A DNA stretch of 12,079 nt from NCBI GenBank assembly GCA_963854565.1, contig CAWKZT010000052.1, positions 1-12,079 on the forward strand, written 5' to 3'. The DNA is from CAWKZT01 sp963854565. GTDB lineage: Bacteria > Actinomycetota > Acidimicrobiia > Acidimicrobiales > JAHEJN01. The translations under genes were made by a program, and so were the position numbers. The notes under the pieces were generated by a model. The model saw nothing but the letters and a program-made list of their open reading frames with translations. It did not search any database and was not told the origin of the DNA. Below are positions 5,565-12,079 of the stretch, one piece after another (within the stretch, counting starts at the first letter, position 1; the number at the start of each line of letters is the position of its first letter).

Positions 5565-5852
5565 CTATTCGCGAAATCCCCAGGTATTCCCCTTTTCATT
5601 CACAGGCAGATTACGTAGGTTGAACTTCGTAGTGGGGCTGAGGTGTGAGCAACCGGATGGTGGCTGACGTTCTTTGACCTTGGTGGGTCGGACGACTCCA
5701 TGAAACAGACACCGGCATTGACGTGATGGTGATTTCTGTTTCGTACCTGGATTGTCCACCTCAGTCCCCACGTACAACACATAAGCGCATTGGCTACGGC
5801 ACACTGGGGTGGTGACTGAACTGTCGAACTGGTCGGCCTGGCTAAAGACCAT
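5565..5852 (-). pseudogene. Decayed 3' remnant of a DUF222/HNH endonuclease (13E12-repeat type)
   Basis: A 95-codon open stretch on the minus strand aligns by eye with the C-terminus of the large actinobacterial DUF222-HNH family. VLYVGTEV (25-32) matches the lead-in to the HNH domain; CLFHGVVRPTK (48-58) matches the C-x-x-PGC-x-RP-x-K segment; SPTTKFNLRNL (72-82) matches GGPTxLxNLxxL; and NEKGNTWGF (85-93) matches the terminal HExGW segment. Key residues are gone: the second Cys is Val53, the HH pair is Arg62-Gln63, and about ten residues carrying the C-x-x-HH motif are missing between Leu82 and Glu86. The N-terminal DUF222 part is absent and the remnant ends just before the yihY-like gene. 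This reads as a truncated, inactivated copy; the family match is from memory and was not searched. Confidence 0.55.
5632..5771 (+). repeat. Nested inverted repeats, possible three-helix structure
   Basis: An outer pair, GTGGGGCTGAGGTG (5632-5645) with CACCTCAGTCCCCAC (5757-5771), forms 14 base pairs with one bulged T (5765). Inside are two side-by-side hairpins. One is at 5668-5694: CGTTC pairs with GGACG including one G-T pair, then GACC pairs with GGTC. The other is at 5702-5742: GAAACAGA pairs with TCTGTTTC, and CACC with GGTG around a 14-nt loop, with a 3-nt bulge. The G-T pair favours an RNA on the plus strand. No T-run follows on either strand. It overlaps the HNH remnant, so it may be accidental. 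Confidence 0.35.
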
Positions 5853-5879
5853 GAGAAACCGGTACAGCGTCGCGTAGTC

Positions 5880-6848
5880 ATGCAGATATCAATTGCAACG
5901 ATCTGGCGCAGATTTCGCTCTGTTGTCAGCAGGGTCCCTGGTGCTCGATGGCTTTGGAATTTTGTCAAAGAACTTGAAAGCGAATGGCGCCAGGACCGAT
6001 GTGGTGGGCTTTCGGCGGAAATCGCATTTTGGCTGGTGTTGTCCATCTTCCCGGGGTTGCTGTTGCTCGGGGCGATGATCGGGTGGCTCGACGGTCTTGT
6101 TGGTGCCGATCTTGCTGCCTCCGCCGAACGCGAAGTTGTCGAGGCAGTTGGCGGAGCGCTGGGTGCCGAGGCGGGACCAATTACCAATGCGGTATCGGAG
6201 TTATTTTCTGGCCCGAGTGGCAGTGCCTTTACGTTTGGTTTGGTTTTTGTTTTGCTGAGCGCGTCGCGCGGATTTAATGCCGTGGTTGGTGCGCTCGATC
6301 AGGCCTACGAGATCGAAACGAGTCGGTCTTGGTTTCACACCCGCGTTACGGCTCTGTTCTTGGGATTCGGCACCATAATTGTGGGTGCCTCTATGTTGGT
6401 CCTCTTGCTCCTGGGGCCACTATTTGCGGGCGATGGAACACTGGGAAGCTGGTTCAACAGTACGTGGAACTATCTAGGTCCGCTGGCCGCCTTTGTGGTG
6501 GTGGTGGTGTGGTCAGCCACGATTTATCATATTGCTCCGCTGCATCTCACGCCATGGAAATGGGAACTCCCGGGAGCGGTTTTCGCCAGTATGTTTTTTA
6601 TTATTTCCACGCTGGGCTTTCGCATATACCTTGATTCGGCCATTGGTGGAGCCAACGCCATCTTAGGCGCCGTAGGCACCATGTTGACCTTGCTCATCTG
6701 GGTGTACACGATGTCGGTTGGGTTCATGCTCGGGGCCGAAGTCAATCAAATCATCGCGGACCGACATGGTGTTGCTGATCGCCATGTCGAGCACCGAACA
6801 GTGCGCGGCAGTGCTCGTGAGGTCGTCAATCGAGTGCGGACCAAGTAG
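5880..6848 (+). CDS. YihY/BrkB-family polytopic membrane protein
   Basis: 322 residues. The YihY/BrkB family has about six membrane helices and no settled biochemical role, though older annotations call it ribonuclease BN or virulence factor BrkB. Family marks are GGLSAEIAFWLVLSIFPGLL (42-61), the SASRGFNAVVGALDQAYEI region (127-145), IYHIAPL (215-221) and WKWELPGAVFA (226-236), and the C-terminal helix ending MSVGFMLGAEVNQ (278-290). Hydrophobic segments fall near 47-68, 115-130, 155-182, 200-218, 232-250 and 262-286. The C-terminal 30 residues are polar and basic. ATG-5880 lacks a good Shine-Dalgarno, but there is an in-frame stop at 5817-5819 and no other ATG or GTG between. Its upstream region is the decayed HNH gene, so its native promoter may have been altered. 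Confidence 0.88.
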   Translation: MQISIATIWRRFRSVVSRVPGARWLWNFVKELESEWRQDRCGGLSAEIAFWLVLSIFPGLLLLGAMIGWLDGLVGADLAASAEREVVEAVGGALGAEAGPITNAVSELFSGPSGSAFTFGLVFVLLSASRGFNAVVGALDQAYEIETSRSWFHTRVTALFLGFGTIIVGASMLVLLLLGPLFAGDGTLGSWFNSTWNYLGPLAAFVVVVVWSATIYHIAPLHLTPWKWELPGAVFASMFFIISTLGFRIYLDSAIGGANAILGAVGTMLTLLIWVYTMSVGFMLGAEVNQIIADRHGVADRHVEHRTVRGSAREVVNRVRTK

Positions 6849-6870
6849 TCGGGCCATACTGGACTATTAG

Positions 6871-6882
6871 TACCCGCGGGTA
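6871..6882. promoter_or_regulatory. Perfect 12-bp palindrome, candidate repressor operator
   Basis: TACCCGCGGGTA is a perfect dyad, flanked by a matching TT/AA two bases further out. It lies 66 bp before the acyl-CoA dehydrogenase start and ends 11 bp before a possible -10 TACTAT (6894-6899). The size and symmetry suit a TetR-family operator, a common control for acyl-CoA metabolism genes. The regulator is not in this window. Confidence 0.4.
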
Positions 6883-6902
6883 ACAAGACTCGCTACTATT
6901 TA

Positions 6903-6921
6903 GCTCCTGGGCTTGAGGAGC
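6903..6921 (+). promoter_or_regulatory. Small hairpin in the acyl-CoA dehydrogenase leader
   Basis: GCTCCT (6903-6908) and AGGAGC (6916-6921) form a 6-bp stem with a 7-nt loop, 28 nt before the start codon. It lies after the possible -10 at 6894-6899 and before the ribosome site. It has no T-run and is unlikely to be a terminator. Confidence 0.25.
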
Positions 6922-6948
6922 CTGATCCACTGATTCTTGAGGGTAAAT

Positions 6949-8754
6949 GTGAGCACTGATTACACCGCACCGTTGGACGACATACGCTTTGCGCTTGACC
7001 ACTTGGCGGACTTGCCAGCCATTCTCGGACTCAGCGATTTTGCCTGGATTGATCGCGACACCGTCGAAGGCGTCGTGGAAGAATCTGGGAGATTTTTCGC
7101 CGAAGTTGTGGCCCCGCTCAACGGGATAGGCGACACCCAGGGTTCAGTTCTGCAAGACGACGGCACGGTCAGAACTCCCGATGGCTGGACCGAGGCCTAT
7201 CAAGCATGTGTTGAAGCAGGCTGGCTTAGTGTTGGGGCACCCGAGGTCTACGGTGGCGGTGGATTCCCTCACCTCGTCGGTATTTCGTTGCAGGAGATGA
7301 TTTCTTCGGCCGGTATTGGTTTCTCCTTGTGCCCAATGCTTACTCACAGTGGAATTGACTGTCTGGCGGCCTACGGCAGCGAAACGCAGAGAGAGATGTA
7401 CCTCACCAAACTTGTGTCGGGCGAGTGGACCGGCACGATGTGTCTCACCGAACCACAAGCTGGATCAGATGTGGGAGCGGTGGCGAGCAAGGCCAGGCCA
7501 GTCGACGACGGCACGTACCGGATTTCGGGCACCAAAATCTACATCACCTACGGCGACCACGAAATGACCGACAACATCGTGCACATTGTCTTGGCTCGGA
7601 CACCCGGTGCCCCTCCCGGCACGAAAGGTATTAGCTGTTTCATTGTTCCCAAATACCTGGTCAATGACGATGGGTCCCTGGGTGAGCGAAACGATGTGAC
7701 GGTCGTGTCACTGGAGCACAAGCTTGGCATTCATGCCAGTCCTACGTGCGTGCTGTCCTTTGGCGATAATGACGGCGCCGTCGGCTATCTGATCGGCGAA
7801 GAGAATCAAGGCATGCGGTACATGTTCACAATGATGAACAACGCTCGTCTTGGCGTTGGACTACAAGGGTTAGCTATCGCCGAACGGGCCTATCAGCAGA
7901 CTGTCGTCTACGCGGTGGAACGCGAACAGGGCCGCGCCATGGGCGGCGACGGATCCATTTCACCCATCATCGACCATGCCGATGTGCGGCGCATGTTGCT
8001 CACCATGCGCTCTCAGATTGAGGCAGTTCGGGGTCTGGTTTATCTCAATGCTGCCGCTCTCGATCACGCGCATCACGGTGATAGTGATGCCACAGCAGCG
8101 GCCGAAGGCCTCGCCGCGCTACTCACCCCAATGACCAAGGCGTGGGGCACCGACGTTGGTGTGGAAATTGCCTCGCTCGCGGTGCAAATCCACGGAGGTA
8201 TGGGGTTCATCGAAGAGACTGGGGTGGCGCAGCACTACCGTGATGCTCGTATAGCGCCCATTTATGAGGGAACCAATGGCATTCAGGCGCTCGACCTCGT
8301 GGGACGCAAGTTGGGTCTGTCGGGTGGGGCAGTTGCCGATTCTCTGCTCGATCAAATAGCGTCGGTCGATGCCGACCTTGCCAGTGCAGGCGAGTCGTTG
8401 TCCTCGCTGCGGAGCGGCTTGTCCGAGGCGCTGCAATCGCTACGGGTGTCGGTCCGGTTCATGAATGAGGCCAAGGCTACGAGTCCGATCGATGCTTTCG
8501 CTGGAGCGACCCCGATGTTGACGCAATTCTCTCTGGTAGTCGGAGCCTGGATGCACGCACAGTCCGCCGTGGCCGCGCAGAAGTTGCTTGTTGACGGTAC
8601 CGATAAGTACAGCACCGACTTTCTCGAAGCCAAAATTGTTACCGCTCAGTTCTACGGCGAGCACATTTTGCCTCGTGCCGAAGCCGAGGCGCGCTCTGCA
8701 AGGGCCGGTTCTGCTGCCATAATGGCGCTTAGCCCAGCGCAACTCGGCGCCTAA
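6949..8754 (+). CDS. Large acyl-CoA dehydrogenase, DmdC-like
   Basis: 601 residues from GTG-6949, chosen because GAGGG stands 5 nt upstream; a TTG at 6937 would only add four residues and lose this site. The order fits the about-600-residue DmdC group: a short AcylCoA_DH_N segment (YTAPLDDIRFALDH, 5-18), the acyl-CoA dehydrogenase core with the FAD/substrate loop CLTEPQAGSDVG (165-176) and TKIYITYGDHEMTDNIVHIV (195-214), the helical part with VQIHGGMGF (412-420) and YEGTNGIQ (439-446), and an extra C-terminal domain (about 460-590). Glu440 in YEGTNG is the likely catalytic base. DmdC oxidises 3-methylmercaptopropionyl-CoA in DMSP breakdown, but many relatives act on other acyl-CoAs; with no dmdB or dmdD here, the substrate is open. 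The enzyme is a cytoplasmic flavoprotein. Confidence 0.9.
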   Translation: MSTDYTAPLDDIRFALDHLADLPAILGLSDFAWIDRDTVEGVVEESGRFFAEVVAPLNGIGDTQGSVLQDDGTVRTPDGWTEAYQACVEAGWLSVGAPEVYGGGGFPHLVGISLQEMISSAGIGFSLCPMLTHSGIDCLAAYGSETQREMYLTKLVSGEWTGTMCLTEPQAGSDVGAVASKARPVDDGTYRISGTKIYITYGDHEMTDNIVHIVLARTPGAPPGTKGISCFIVPKYLVNDDGSLGERNDVTVVSLEHKLGIHASPTCVLSFGDNDGAVGYLIGEENQGMRYMFTMMNNARLGVGLQGLAIAERAYQQTVVYAVEREQGRAMGGDGSISPIIDHADVRRMLLTMRSQIEAVRGLVYLNAAALDHAHHGDSDATAAAEGLAALLTPMTKAWGTDVGVEIASLAVQIHGGMGFIEETGVAQHYRDARIAPIYEGTNGIQALDLVGRKLGLSGGAVADSLLDQIASVDADLASAGESLSSLRSGLSEALQSLRVSVRFMNEAKATSPIDAFAGATPMLTQFSLVVGAWMHAQSAVAAQKLLVDGTDKYSTDFLEAKIVTAQFYGEHILPRAEAEARSARAGSAAIMALSPAQLGA

Positions 8755-8807
8755 CGCACCACCAGTGGTGTAGGGAATCAGATCTCAACCTACGGGGTTC
8801 TTCTGTC

Positions 8808-9617
8808 GTGTATTCCTTCCTCGCTTCAATACCCAGCCCTTCTCAGTCAGTGCTGGAAATCGGTCCGCTCAATCTGCGCGCCTACGGGGTAATGATTGGT
8901 CTGGGCGCCATTGCCGCAGTCTGGTTAGGCGGTAAGCGTCTGGCTGAGCGTGGTTATGAGGTCGATCACGCATCCGAGTTGGCAATGTGGGGTGTGCCGT
9001 TTGGGCTAGTTGGTGCTCGGCTGTATCACGTAATTACCGATTGGCAGTCATTTCGTGGGCGCTGGATCGAAGTGTTTTACATCTGGCAAGGCGGTCTGGG
9101 AATCCTCGGGGGTATCGCGTTCGGTGTCCTAGGGGCTTACGTGGTCATGCGGCGCCGTAATTTGCCACTACCTATGGTGCTCGATGTGGCCGCCCCGACA
9201 CTGGCGCTTGCACAGGCCATCGGCCGCTGGGGTAACTGGTGGAACCAGGAATTGTATGGTCGCCCAACTAGTTTGCCGTGGGCCCTAGAAATCGACGAAG
9301 CCCATCGCATATCTGGCCACAGTGCCGATCCGACCTTTCATCCCACTTTCCTCTACGAATCGCTTTGGAACTTCGCGTTGGTGGGGTTCATACTCTGGCT
9401 CGACAAGCAGAAGGTCCTTCGCCGCGGCCGACTGTTTGCGGTTTACACCGGCGGGTACGCCTTAGGGCGGCTGTGGATTGAGGCGCTTCGTATCGACACG
9501 GCTTCGAGGGTGGCGGGACTCCGCGTCAACCTGTGGGTGTTTGGTGCGGTACTGCTGATTTCGCTCTATTTAGTGCTTACCGGACGGGTCGAAGAGGATT
9601 CAACCATCGATGACTAG
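8808..9617 (+). CDS. lgt: Prolipoprotein diacylglyceryl transferase Lgt
   Basis: 269 residues from a GTG start. Lgt moves diacylglycerol from phosphatidylglycerol to the lipobox cysteine of prelipoproteins in the inner membrane. Family marks are RAYGVMIGLG (24-33), GARLYHVI (69-76), QGGLGILGG (94-102), the signature IGRWGNWWNQELYGRPT (138-154, the actinobacterial form of GRxGNFxNxE), HPTFLYES (178-185) and the C-terminal GRLWIEALR (220-228) with the late conserved arginine. About seven hydrophobic segments are seen. GGGG lies about 11 nt before the GTG. The stop codon is inside the start of the next gene (8-nt overlap), implying translational coupling with the DNA-repair gene; no functional link between the two is obvious. 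Confidence 0.96.
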   Translation: MYSFLASIPSPSQSVLEIGPLNLRAYGVMIGLGAIAAVWLGGKRLAERGYEVDHASELAMWGVPFGLVGARLYHVITDWQSFRGRWIEVFYIWQGGLGILGGIAFGVLGAYVVMRRRNLPLPMVLDVAAPTLALAQAIGRWGNWWNQELYGRPTSLPWALEIDEAHRISGHSADPTFHPTFLYESLWNFALVGFILWLDKQKVLRRGRLFAVYTGGYALGRLWIEALRIDTASRVAGLRVNLWVFGAVLLISLYLVLTGRVEEDSTIDD

Positions 9618-9897
9618 CCATCGCCCCGAGAGGTCCTTTGACGACGAGGTCGCCAAAGTCCTTGCCTCGTTGCAGGCGGGTGAGGTTATGGCCTATGGCG
9701 AGGTTGCGTCGGAAGCTGGGTTTCCGGGAGCCGCGAGAGCGGTTGGCAATTTTCTTCGACGTACCGAAGATCAACCGTGGTGGCGGGTTGTAACCGCCGA
9801 CGGTCGGCTTGTTCCTGGTCACGAAGAACGCCATGAACGGCTCCTTCGGCAAGAGGGTGTTTCTGTCAAAAATGGTCGGGTCACAGCGACGGGGTAG
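9610..9897 (+). CDS. Alkyltransferase-like (ATL) DNA-binding protein
   Basis: 95 residues, only the DNA-binding domain of the O6-alkylguanine-DNA alkyltransferase (MGMT/Ogt) family. The acceptor cysteine of PCHRV is replaced: the motif reads PWWRVV (56-61). Loss of the cysteine marks ATL proteins, which bind O6-alkylguanine without removing the alkyl group and hand the lesion to nucleotide-excision repair. Tyr29 (VMAYGEV) and the arginine finger Arg43 (AARAVG), which flip the base, are kept. The motif His is also Trp, unlike the PWHR form of the best-studied ATLs. The gene starts at ATGACTAG overlapping the last 8 nt of lgt, so it is probably translated by coupling. The ATL call is firm and its repair role is inferred from the family. 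Confidence 0.87.
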   Translation: MTSHRPERSFDDEVAKVLASLQAGEVMAYGEVASEAGFPGAARAVGNFLRRTEDQPWWRVVTADGRLVPGHEERHERLLRQEGVSVKNGRVTATG

Positions 9898-9963
9898 GAG
9901 GTCGCTACCCTACGTGTTGCGCACAGACGCATCTCCCTATCGAATGAAGTCGCTTTACAACCC

Positions 9964-11151
9964 ATGACAGATGAAATCACGATGGACCTCGAGCCCGTCA
10001 CCTTCGCATCACTCGGCGTCGCCGATGACTTTTGCGAGTCTCTTGCCTCCCGAGGCATCACCCACGCTTTCCCCGTTCAAGCTCTCACCATTGGCGATGC
10101 TCTCGCTGGTCGCGACGTGTGCGGCAAGGCCAAGACCGGGTCGGGCAAGACCTTGGCCTTCGGGCTTCCGACCCTCGAACGCCTTACCAAAGCCAAGCCT
10201 CGCCGCCCCCATGCAATAGTGCTGGTCCCGACCCGCGAGTTGGCGATACAGGTCAAAGATGAGCTTGCCCCGTTGGCCGCGCTACGCGATCTCACCGTGG
10301 CAGCTATTTACGGTGGCGCCGATATTGACAAGCAGATCAAGAAGCTGGCTAATGGTGTCGACATGATTGTCGCTACACCGGGTCGCATGATCGATCTCAT
10401 CGATCGCAAAGAGGTTTTTGTCGACGACATCAGCCAGGTATGTGTTGATGAGGCCGACCGGATGGCTGATATGGGCTTCTTGCCACAGCTTGAATGGATC
10501 TTGCGTCACGTCAAAGGCCAGCATCAGACCCTATTGTTCTCGGCCACTCTTGATGGCGCAGTTGACACCTTGATTGCTCGGTACCAGACCGATCCAGCGA
10601 TGCACGAAGTCGAATCCGAGGGCGTCACCGTTGACGAGATGACTCATCGCTTTATCACTGTGCACCAGATGGACAAGGTCAAGGTGGCTGCCCGTATAGC
10701 CAACAGTGCTAACCGCTGTTTGATCTTCACGAATACTAAACATCAGGCCAACCGCGTCGCCGAGAAGCTCTCGGAGATGGGCCAAAAGGCCAACCCAATC
10801 CACGGCGACCTCCGACAAAATCATCGGGAACGCGCGTTGAATGACTTTTCGTCTGGTGCCGTACCAACGCTCATCGCTACCGATGTGGCCGCCCGTGGCA
10901 TTCATGTTGACGACATTGACATTGTGATTCATTACGACCCACCCTCCGATCACAAGACCTACTTGCACCGGTCCGGACGTACGGCGCGTGCCGGAACCGA
11001 AGGCCTCGTCGTTACTTTGGCTTTGTGGAACGAAGAACTCGAAGTAACCCGCCTCCAAAAGCGCATTGGTATTAGTGTCCCTCTGGTGGAGATGTTTTCG
11101 AACAACGATTTGTTGGACGATCTAGCTGGCTGGGATCCAACCTCTAGCTAA
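9964..11151 (+). CDS. DEAD-box ATP-dependent RNA helicase (RhlE/DeaD type)
   Basis: 395 residues, a minimal two-RecA-domain helicase. All motifs are present: Q motif around FPVQ (36-39), I AKTGSGKT (56-63), Ia PTRELA (89-94), GG (117-118), Ib TPGR (138-141), II DEAD (162-165), III SAT (193-195), IV LIFTNT (253-258), V ATDVAARG (305-312) and VI HRSGRTARAG (335-344). These enzymes unwind short RNA duplexes with ATP in ribosome assembly, cold adaptation or mRNA decay. There is no long basic C-terminal tail as in DeaD/CsdA, so RhlE-like is closer. Its TAA stop shares one base with the ATG of the following membrane-protein gene. The exact subfamily cannot be fixed by eye. Confidence 0.93.
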   Translation: MTDEITMDLEPVTFASLGVADDFCESLASRGITHAFPVQALTIGDALAGRDVCGKAKTGSGKTLAFGLPTLERLTKAKPRRPHAIVLVPTRELAIQVKDELAPLAALRDLTVAAIYGGADIDKQIKKLANGVDMIVATPGRMIDLIDRKEVFVDDISQVCVDEADRMADMGFLPQLEWILRHVKGQHQTLLFSATLDGAVDTLIARYQTDPAMHEVESEGVTVDEMTHRFITVHQMDKVKVAARIANSANRCLIFTNTKHQANRVAEKLSEMGQKANPIHGDLRQNHRERALNDFSSGAVPTLIATDVAARGIHVDDIDIVIHYDPPSDHKTYLHRSGRTARAGTEGLVVTLALWNEELEVTRLQKRIGISVPLVEMFSNNDLLDDLAGWDPTSS

Positions 11152-12079
11152 TGGCAGCGATCACGGTGCCGCGGAACTCCGTTACTGGAGGTATCCAGTG
11201 GATACACCGAGCGTCGACGGACATCATTATTGCGTTCGCATGGGTTCCCTTTGCCGTTGTCGCCATGGCGCTGGAGGGCGATGCCGTGGCGTGGTTGATG
11301 TCGGCCACGTTGTTGTTCTCCTTTACGCACCAACCGCTGACACTGGCGCTCGTCTACGGCGATGCCGATCAGTTTGCGATTCGACGCCGCATCTTTACGT
11401 GGAGTCCACTGGTTTTTGCCGTGGCAATTTATGTGACGATCAATGTGAGTTTCCTGGTGCTGGCGATTGTCGGTGGCGCATGGAATGCAATTCACACCCT
11501 GTTCCAGCGCTACGGACTTATTCGCATCTACGGGCGCAAAGTAGGAGAAAACGACGGACGCTTAGAACGTGCTCTGTTGTTGTCGTGGTTGTTTGGTGCT
11601 TTGGTGGTGGGTGCGGCAAACTCCGCCACCCCCGATCGCATAATCGACTCGGGTTTGGGTGGTCACAATCGCGACGCGCTAGAAGTTCTTGCGGATCTCC
11701 AACCGATTGCGCGATTGCTGGTACCACTTGCCGCGTTAGTAGCCGGCACCTTAACGGTCCTATGGGTACGTCGAGAACTAGCTGCAGGGGCCGCCGCCAA
11801 CCCAGCCAAACACATGTATGTGGTTTCGACAGGTGCGCTGTTTCTGCTGATGCTCATCAACCCGATTGCCGGTTTGATTGGCTACGTGGGTTCGCATGCC
11901 TTTGAGTATTTCGTCATCGTGTACACCAACCTGCGTACTCGGTACCAGTTGTATCCCGACGATGAGGCCTTGGTGGGCAAAGCCGTCCGGTCGCCAGTGG
12001 GCCGTCCGGGTTTTATTGTGATCTACACCGGCGCAATTTTGGCGATTATCGCCACGCTCGACCGCCTCAACAATGCAAC
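11151..12079 (+). CDS. Unrecognised polytopic membrane protein, cut by the window end
   Basis: At least 309 residues from ATG-11151, open to the last base with no stop, so the C-terminus is missing. The start overlaps the helicase stop by one base (TAATG), suggesting coupling. I do not recognise the family. About seven hydrophobic segments lie near 23-42, 47-68, 84-109, 140-157, 186-205, 222-246 and 286-302. Potential metal-ligand histidines sit in or beside them: His60 (FTHQPLTLALVYGD), His115 in HTLFQRYGLIRIYGRK (115-130), His221 and His249 (GYVGSHAFEYFVIVY). Membrane-embedded histidines with an H-x3-Q-x-YG motif recall membrane di-iron or carotenoid-cleaving Blh/Brp enzymes, but this is a loose resemblance only. 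The overlapping 235-codon frame at 11198-11905 is a shadow. Confidence 0.8.
   Translation, partial: MAAITVPRNSVTGGIQWIHRASTDIIIAFAWVPFAVVAMALEGDAVAWLMSATLLFSFTHQPLTLALVYGDADQFAIRRRIFTWSPLVFAVAIYVTINVSFLVLAIVGGAWNAIHTLFQRYGLIRIYGRKVGENDGRLERALLLSWLFGALVVGAANSATPDRIIDSGLGGHNRDALEVLADLQPIARLLVPLAALVAGTLTVLWVRRELAAGAAANPAKHMYVVSTGALFLLMLINPIAGLIGYVGSHAFEYFVIVYTNLRTRYQLYPDDEALVGKAVRSPVGRPGFIVIYTGAILAIIATLDRLNNA

Larger units (their letters stand above)
5504..5879. other. 376-bp gap with gene remnant and nested inverted repeats
   Basis: No intact gene is seen here. Most of the gap (5565-5852) is the decayed HNH-endonuclease remnant listed separately. It also holds the inverted repeats at 5632-5771 and an 8-bp palindrome TTCGCGAA (5568-5575). 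Two 9-mers resemble DnaA boxes with one mismatch each: TGTGGATAG (5537-5545) and TTGTCCACC (5752-5760). Promoters for the flanking divergent genes must lie here, but none is convincing by eye. Confidence 0.6.

Noticed and set aside
5537..5760. Two near-DnaA boxes (5537-5545 and 5752-5760) as an origin-like element
   Set aside because: Each has a mismatch, they are far apart, there is no AT-rich unwinding region and no origin genes are near.
5632..5771. TPP riboswitch, suggested by GGGGCTGAG and ACCTGGAT
   Set aside because: The conserved TPP core segments are absent in order and spacing, and no thiamine gene follows.
5600..6187. 195-codon minus-strand frame running from the gap into the yihY-like gene
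   Set aside because: Its first half is antisense to the conserved YihY N-terminus; the HNH-like blocks are read in a different frame (5565-5852).
8755..8807. CACCAGTGGTG near-palindrome before lgt
   Set aside because: Five-base arms around a single base; too short to support an operator or hairpin.
10531..11058. 175-codon minus-strand frame inside the helicase gene
   Set aside because: It is antisense to helicase motifs III-VI and shows no domain of its own.
11198..11905. 235-codon open frame on the plus strand
   Set aside because: Its translation is rich in Cys, Arg and His without any domain, while the frame from 11151 encodes a hydrophobic multi-span protein through the same bases to the window end.

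Overview
The window looks like a chromosomal stretch of an actinobacterium, probably of the Acidimicrobiia type. This is inferred from moderately high G+C, GTG starts, an actinobacterial-style LexA operator (GAAC-N4-GTTC), a DapE whose sequence looks like the Gram-positive type, and a divergent lexA / LysM-protein pair like that of mycobacteria. No rRNA, tRNA, CRISPR array or intact mobile element was seen.

Layout: (1) 14-2268, + strand: a haem/FAD ferric-reductase-like membrane flavoprotein, then dapD, followed after 4 nt by dapE (2273-3340), two consecutive-type steps of the succinylase branch of lysine/diaminopimelate synthesis. (2) 3364-4729: an SOS module. lexA (-) and a small membrane-anchored LysM protein (+) diverge from a shared region holding three perfect LexA-type operators. 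The best promoters in it face each other, so each seems to fire through the other. A perfect DnaA-box 9-mer lies in the LysM-gene leader. The LysM protein is most like the YneA/ChiZ/DivS class of SOS-induced division inhibitors. (3) 4751-5503, - strand: a stand-alone RibD C-terminal (DHFR-like) reductase. (4) 5504-5879: a 376-bp gap holding the decayed 3' part of a DUF222/HNH-endonuclease gene (- strand), overlapped by an unusual set of nested inverted repeats. (5) 5880-6848: a YihY/BrkB-family membrane protein. (6) 6949-8754: a 601-residue DmdC-like acyl-CoA dehydrogenase with a perfect 12-bp palindrome in its upstream region. (7) 8808-9897: lgt (prolipoprotein diacylglyceryl transferase) overlapping by 8 nt a 95-residue alkyltransferase-like DNA-repair protein whose active-site Cys is Trp. 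(8) 9964-12079: a DEAD-box RNA helicase whose stop overlaps by 1 nt the start of an unrecognised polytopic membrane protein cut off by the window end.

Most genes are ordinary housekeeping genes. The parts that deserve a second look are the lexA-LysM regulatory region, the decayed HNH gene with its inverted repeats, the palindrome before the acyl-CoA dehydrogenase, and the unidentified terminal membrane protein. I did not find a clearly new multi-gene system.
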